Part shown: positions 59,309 to 64,000 of the stretch, in pieces
Position numbering within the stretch: position 1 is the first letter of the stretch
How the letters are laid out: every line of letters begins with the position of its first letter
Assembly: GCA_002245135.1 (NCBI GenBank)
Contig: NGBS01001164.1
Span: 248,001 to 312,000, forward strand
Source of the DNA: Proteromonas lacertae
Taxonomy: Eukaryota > Sar > Bigyra > Opalinata > Proteromonadidae
DNA: 64,000 bases
Direction: 5' to 3'
Notes under the pieces: model-generated
Seen by the model: only the letters and a program-made list of their open reading frames with translations
What the model was told of the DNA's origin: nothing
The model's database searches: none
Made by a program: the position numbers and the translations under genes

Positions 59309-60303
59309 TTACTTTAAAGTGTGACCAGAGCCACTAAATAACACATCATTTTTCTTTGCAAATTTACTTCTAGGTTTAGGTTTTTCAATACTATGTGTTG
59401 TACTTGATCCACTTCCAATAACTGTTCCATATTTTGATAATGGATCATCTGATTTAGCTAATTGAGGGGAAAGAGGAATTTTTCCATCTAATCTATAACC
59501 TTCTCCTGTAAATGGAACAAAACTTCTTTGAAATCTTTTAGTTGGCGAAATAGTTTGGGCTTTTACACTTTTATCTTCTTCTATAGGAATGGAGAGCGAT
59601 TCACTTAAATTATTCGCTTTTAGAGATTCAGTGTGTGTAATAGGTGGTTCTACATAATCAGCAGGTGCTTCAAATTCTAGATCCAAGTTTGAATCTATTA
59701 TATTCACAGTATTTGTTAAAATACTACCTGCTTTAACATCAACTACCTTCAACTCATATATCATATCCATATAATTAATTTGTATTATTTCTCCTTTTGT
59801 CAAACAACAGTATTTTATTAGTGATCTTTCAAGTACAGCTTTTGGATTTGATAATTCTATAAATTCTTTTTTCAAAGGTTGAAATTTAACGAATGTACCT
59901 TGAGGAGGAGGCATAACGTATTTTATATTTGCTAAAATACCACCTGCATTTAACATATTCATCATGTTGGAAGTTATTAAACAAGTACCTTCTCTTGCTG
60001 AAAATTCTAATACACCACAAGTAGTAGAATAAGTGGGCGTTCGTATTTGAAAGAAGTATGGAGCTGGAATATTCGGTCTCATTACTATTTTTAAATAATG
60101 AATATATATATATACATAAATCATTCAATACAGTTGCTGGAAGTTTTACTATATAGATATAAAACAATTAATATTGTACTTCTATTGCCACAAGATATAT
60201 CTGAAGTATCAGATGGAATGCATCTTAAACAATACTCCAGAGAAGGTTCTCTTAAAAGTTCCTGAAAAAACTGCTACTTTAATATATTATTATCTTATAC
60301 CAT
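59309..60303 (-). CDS. UFD1: UFD1, ubiquitin-fusion degradation protein (p97 cofactor)
   Basis: Four exons: 60303-60301 (only ATG), 60261-60180, 60148-60116 and 60084-59309; introns of 39, 31 and 31 nt. All phases agree and give 297 residues. Core motifs: EYCLRCIPSDTSDISCGN, RIKLPATVLNDLL, NIPAPYFFQIRT, CGVLEFSAREGTCLI, KFQPLKKEFIELSNPKAVLE, CLTKGEIIQINYMDMIYELK and DLEFEAPADYVEP, exactly the order of the UFD1 N-domain. The C-tail carries SHP-type motifs for p97 binding (SFVPFTGEGYRLDG, VLFSGSGHTL). UFD1-NPL4-p97 extracts ubiquitylated proteins in ERAD. The 3-base first exon is the best fit but could be replaced by an unseen 5' exon. Confidence 0.9.
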
Positions 60304-60377
60304 TACGAAGAAGAAAAAATAAAAAAGCTTGTGTTATTCAAGTTTTTATAATTTTATTGTTTTCTGATTTATAGAAA

Positions 60378-60759
60378 ATGAAATTTAGCACAGAAGATGA
60401 TCCACGAAGGCCTGGAGAGATTAAACCTTTTCAGCAAAGAGTAATTCCTGAAAATGAACTTCCTGTTGATATGTACTCTATTTTAGCGCTTTTGCTTGGA
60501 ATGTTAGGATTAATGACAAGAGTATGCTTATATATAAATCAGTTATTATTATTTATTATTGACTAGAAATCAATGTTTTCTTGGGTTTCACTAATATGTA
60601 ATTTTGCATCAATTGCTACATGTCCATATGCTGCAATGGATATGAAACAAATGTTTGCTTCTTTTTCGTATAATTATTACATTTTTATAAAGATATAGTT
60701 TTTCAATAATGGGGATTATCATGAATCACATGCTAGAAAGAATACAAATAAAGAAGTAG
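60378..60759 (+). CDS. WDR83OS: Asterix/WDR83OS, PAT-complex membrane protein chaperone subunit
   Basis: Three exons (60378-60521, 60567-60667, 60699-60759; introns 45 and 31 nt) give 101 residues. DPRRPGEIKPF near the N-terminus is the Asterix signature (DPRRPxKxxxY/F), followed by a first membrane span (YSILALLLGMLGLMTR), a second (MFSWVSLICNFASIAT) and MDMKQMFASFSFSIMGIIM, which aligns with the conserved ...DTKQMMSSFMLSISAVVM region. Length is close to the usual ~106. The protein forms the PAT complex with CCDC47 at the ER translocon. It starts only 75 bases from the divergent UFD1 start, so both ERAD/ER genes share a promoter. Confidence 0.9.
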
Positions 60760-60779
60760 ATATTATATTTTATTAATTA

Positions 60780-61034
60780 ATGGATGTTTTTATGAGGAAA
60801 TATAACATAATATTTAAGTTTGTTATGAATTTGGTGAAACATTTCTTCATTACAAATATAATACGCTCCTTTACAACAATACAATTTTGTTCATATTCTT
60901 TCAATATTTATTATTATTCAACGGTAATACCCACATCAGTTAAACAACCAATATATAAAGCAGAGATAAGTAGAAAAAACGTTTATAAAGAGTTGTTCAT
61001 GAGAGAGAGGTATAAATGGTATAATTCCAACTAA
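60780..61034 (+). CDS. Small unassigned open frame, 84 residues
   Basis: ATG 60780 to TAA. The first ~45 residues are hydrophobic and basic (MDVFMRKYNIIFKFVMNLVK); the last 35 are coding-like and charged (PIYKAEISRKNVYKELFMRE). It starts 20 bases after the Asterix stop codon, so it could be a separate small gene or chance. No family is recognised, and no introns are evident. Confidence 0.3.
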   Translation: MDVFMRKYNIIFKFVMNLVKHFFITNIIRSFTTIQFCSYSFNIYYYSTVIPTSVKQPIYKAEISRKNVYKELFMRERYKWYNSN

Positions 61035-61069
61035 ATAAAATGAAAGAGAAATGATTTATTAACGAAATT

Positions 61070-61582
61070 TTACTTCTCATCTCTTTCTACATCAAAATGT
61101 GAAAACAAACTCATTATCTTTGCATCATCTTTTGTATTCATTCTTAACCAATAATATGCTTCACGGAAATCATCAAATATTCTTTTATTTTCACCTCCTC
61201 CTGCAGCTAACACGATTGATGGACTTGAATAAGCGCTTGCAGTTACCCAAACACTATGTAATCCAAAATTACATAGAATAAAACTCATAAATATTATTAC
61301 ACCTATTGATATTGTCTTTTGATGAGGAATTTCTTCATTTTCATTATTCTTTTTCTTATTATTATTGTTGTTATCTTCATTATTATTATTATTATTATAT
61401 AATACAATACTCATAAACTTTGTCATTATTTCACTTACATATATTCCTCCTAAAATACAAGCAATTGGAGATAATACTAACATTAATCGAACCATTACAC
61501 CACTAAAGTATATTGTTGTTAAAGCATAAGTTATTAAGAAGATTTTACCTTCATTGTTACTCTTAAAACATAAAATAAACAA
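61070..61582 (-). pseudogene. STT3 (oligosaccharyltransferase catalytic subunit) fragment
   Basis: The middle of STT3 is unmistakable: FLITYALTTIYFSGVMVRLM with LSPIACILGG, an Asn/Glu-rich low-complexity loop, then SVWVTASAYSSPSIVLA and FDDFREAYYWLRMNT with DAKIMS. In a functional STT3 the next residues are the WWDYG motif; here LFSHFDVERDEK and a stop follow. There is no ATG before LFILCFKSNNEGK and no N-terminal DxD-containing catalytic half. So this is a truncated duplicate, cut at both ends, most likely non-functional; a full-length STT3 should exist elsewhere. It abuts the pseudokinase-LRR copy at 61.67 kb. Confidence 0.8.
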
Positions 61583-61667
61583 TTCACTATTTTATAAAGA
61601 GATTCTTACAGTTTCTAATAACGCACTTCATTTTTTCTTAATACAGCATCTGATTAAACTAGTTTGA

Positions 61668-63850
61668 ATGATGTTGTTTTTAAATTCCTTAGATGATATG
61701 TGTTACTTGATATTCTCATCCGATTTAGAAGTATTTTTAGTATGTATATACTGATAGATAAGTGAAAGAGTAGTTAAGAGTAGTAATGAAGTAGATTTGG
61801 TTTTATGGCAAGAGAATGAATTTAAAACACTGAAGATAATAAATGTAAATAAAATAAAAGAGAAAATGATATTGAAATTCTGTGACATCCTGTCACAGTT
61901 ACAACATTGCTGTTCATCCTTTATTTATCCTTCTAGAATTCTTCAGGTGAAGAAGCGTAGTGAATATAAGGTAGTTTGGAGAGAATATTATATAAGAGAT
62001 TTAAAAGGGATAATTCAAAGAAAATCCTTGTCAAACGATGATACTTGTAGTGTGATATGTTCAATATGTGACTATGCGGTGTTATTAAGCGAATATGATG
62101 TAATAATAAGTAATTTGAAGAGTTCGAATATAGTATATGGAAGAGATGAAACAATAAAAATATGTGATTTGTTCTTAGATGTAATAAGAAAAGAAGAAGA
62201 TATGAAGATTTACGATGTGTGTTTCAAAAGTCCAGAAGAATTGAAAGGATTAGAATATAATGAGAGAAGTGTGATTTGGTCAATTGGATGTATTTTATAT
62301 GAAATGATTTGTAAGAAATTACCATTTGACGAAGATAATAATATGATTAAAACGAAAGAAAATATTATGAGATGTAAGTACAATATTGATGTAGAATGTG
62401 ATGAAATGTTGAAAGAAATGATAAATAAGATGTTAAACATGAAAAATGAAGATAGAATGAGTTTAAATGATTTGACAAAAGAAATGATTAAACTAAACGA
62501 GATATTGAGAGATGAAGATAGTTTTTTATTGGTAATTGATGAAAGAAAAGAATTATTATTCAATAATGATTATTTAATAGATATTTCAATATTTAATGTA
62601 AAAGCAGAATATTATCTCCATAGAAAAGAAAGTATGTATATATTATATTATTGATAATATTTGAATAGAAATTGGTGATAATTTGATAGAATGTTACAAC
62701 AACAAATCTGATAATAAAATACTATCAATATTATTGATGATGAAATTATACAAAGAAGATAACTTAATAAAAGATAAGCTGAAATTTCAAATTCATCACA
62801 AATGTAAAAGAAATAAAAATAGTAATTTAGATGAAATGATATTTAATATTGATGTTGATTGTATTGATAAAAAGATAATCAGAATAAATTCAAAATGTAT
62901 TTGTTCATGTAAAGAAGGAATAGATTATTTCTTCAGAGTATTAAAACTAACGAATTTTGCAAAACTCAGATTTTGTATAAATCTGATTTTTTTGATTTTT
63001 TTAGATGATGTTGTTATTCCAGTTCAACATCAATCATTATTCGGTTCTTATTTTTATGAATTATCAAATTTACAAGAATTATATTTATGCAAATGTAAAA
63101 TCACTTTTCATTTCATTAAATCATTTGTGAAATTAATTCCATTCATGATGAAATTAAAATATATAGATCTAAGATGTATTTAATATTTTAATTACTTTGA
63201 TATAGCTAATCCAATTGGTCCAAAAGGATTCAAAATGTTACTTCCATATCTGCAGTTATTATCTGCAGTTGTTAAATCCATTCTCACATTTCATTAATTA
63301 AACAGATTAATTATAAAACACTTGATTTATCAAATAATAAATTAAGTAATAATGGATTTAAAGAATTGATGCATCGTCAAACAAGAGGTGTATGGAGTAT
63401 AATAATATTTAAAAATGAGATTGGAAATGAAGGAATGAAGATAATATGTAAATATTTAAATATATTTGTTGTTGTTGAAAACTTACAGAGTGATATAAAA
63501 TCAATGAATCTTTCAAGCATTATATGAAATGACTTTTAATTTTTAATAGATATTGGGATGAGCGAAAGAGGATTAAGATTGTTAATATAAAAATTAAAAG
63601 ATTATACTCCATTAGAGAAAATAGACATATCAGGAAATAAATAAATGAAGAAGGATTAAGATTAATGAATGTAGATAAAGAAGTATTTGACTATTTAGAA
63701 GAATTGTCAATAACAGTAAAAGAGAATATAGATAAATCCGTATTAAAATCATTTTTATACACATTTTCGACAATTGAAACAATCAACTTAGATGGAATAT
63801 CAGAAGTAGAAAAGAAAGAATTATCTCAAGAAATCTTCAACATTATGTAA
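61668..63850 (+). pseudogene. Pseudokinase-LRR-tail family copy, kinase part intact, LRR part broken
   Basis: Exon 1 (61668-61730, exactly 21 codons), exon 2 (61758-62631) with the kinase-like domain: KTLKIINV, ISNLKSSNIVY (catalytic Asp replaced by Asn), KICDLFLD for DFG, SPEELKGL for APE, WSIGCILYEM, and a clean C-lobe. Exons 3-4 (62669-62974, 63005-63178) lead into LRRs (LQELYLCKCKITF, KTLDLSNNKLSNNGF, DISGNK). Lesions accumulate only in the 3' part: a stop near 63297, a GC in place of GT at the donor near 63520, an in-frame TAA near 63588 and a shift near 63640. The tail (LSITVKENIDKS ... GISEVEKKE) is again open to TAA at 63850. The intact 5' part could still make an isolated pseudokinase. 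Confidence 0.8.
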
Positions 63851-64000
63851 TAAATTTCATTATTATTCTTATAATTTCTCATTCATTCATTTACTTTGTG
63901 TTAATCAAAAATGACTACATTCAGAAATGTGAAAACATTTAGATGTTAAAGTCAAAATGAGTAAACGAAAGGCTAGAATACATTTCCTATTCATTGTAAC

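Noticed and set aside
1-64000. Non-standard genetic code
   Set aside because: TAA, TAG and TGA all end recognisable genes at the expected family length; no in-frame stop is needed within intact housekeeping genes.
1-64000. CRISPR arrays, bacterial operons, tRNA or rRNA genes
   Set aside because: No repeat-spacer structure, no cloverleaf or rRNA sequence was recognised, and the gene structure is eukaryotic.

Overview
This window is nuclear DNA of an AT-rich, intron-rich microbial eukaryote. The reading frames use the standard stop codons. Genes are packed on both strands and are interrupted by very short introns, mostly 25-45 nt, nearly always beginning GTA (usually GTAT) and ending in TAG. 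A pyruvate:NADP+ oxidoreductase (PFO fused to an NADPH-cytochrome P450 reductase module) points to anaerobic or microaerophilic metabolism. CCDC40, DNAAF2/kintoun and a CEP19-like gene point to a motile cilium. No single gene names the species. PNO plus ~30-nt introns plus a flagellum would fit a flagellated relative of Blastocystis (Opalinata), but other anaerobic protists (anaeramoebids, breviates, Preaxostyla) are not excluded; this placement is inference.

Layout. 1-5.7 kb: tail of a pseudokinase-LRR family gene, then PNO on the minus strand. 5.7-14.4 kb: two unassigned multi-exon genes, a broken pseudokinase-LRR copy, a CEP19-like gene and an intact LRR gene. 14.8-22.7 kb: a cluster of paralogous small secreted proteins with C-terminal hydrophobic tails (probably GPI-anchored), four copies plus a relic, with an IQ/zinc-finger gene and a cytidine-deaminase fusion gene among them. 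23-33 kb: a secreted TPR protein, DNAAF2, a zinc-finger/FG/RCC1 fusion and an importin-beta of the IPO5 type. 33-41 kb: two pseudokinase-LRR genes and two IQ/zinc-finger paralogues, all on the minus strand. 41-49 kb: a small membrane protein, a low-complexity protein, CCDC40, a PRA1-family protein and a G3BP-like RNA-binding protein. 49.5-53.5 kb: an EGF-repeat transmembrane receptor kinase and an unknown gene. 54-61 kb: an unknown gene, two RBR ubiquitin ligases flanking a pogo/CENP-B-type DNA-binding gene, UFD1 and Asterix/WDR83OS. 61-64 kb: an STT3 fragment and another decayed pseudokinase-LRR gene.

Two processes are mixed here. Housekeeping genes (PNO, UFD1, importin, CCDC40, Asterix, G3BP, DNAAF2) are full length or carry at most one single-base indel. 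The lineage-specific families (pseudokinase-LRR proteins, small surface proteins, IQ/zinc-finger proteins, RBR ligases) are duplicated, rearranged and often broken. The gene models below were built by hand by joining exons across GT...AG introns so that frame and family similarity are kept. No search was run, so family names rest on recognised motifs.
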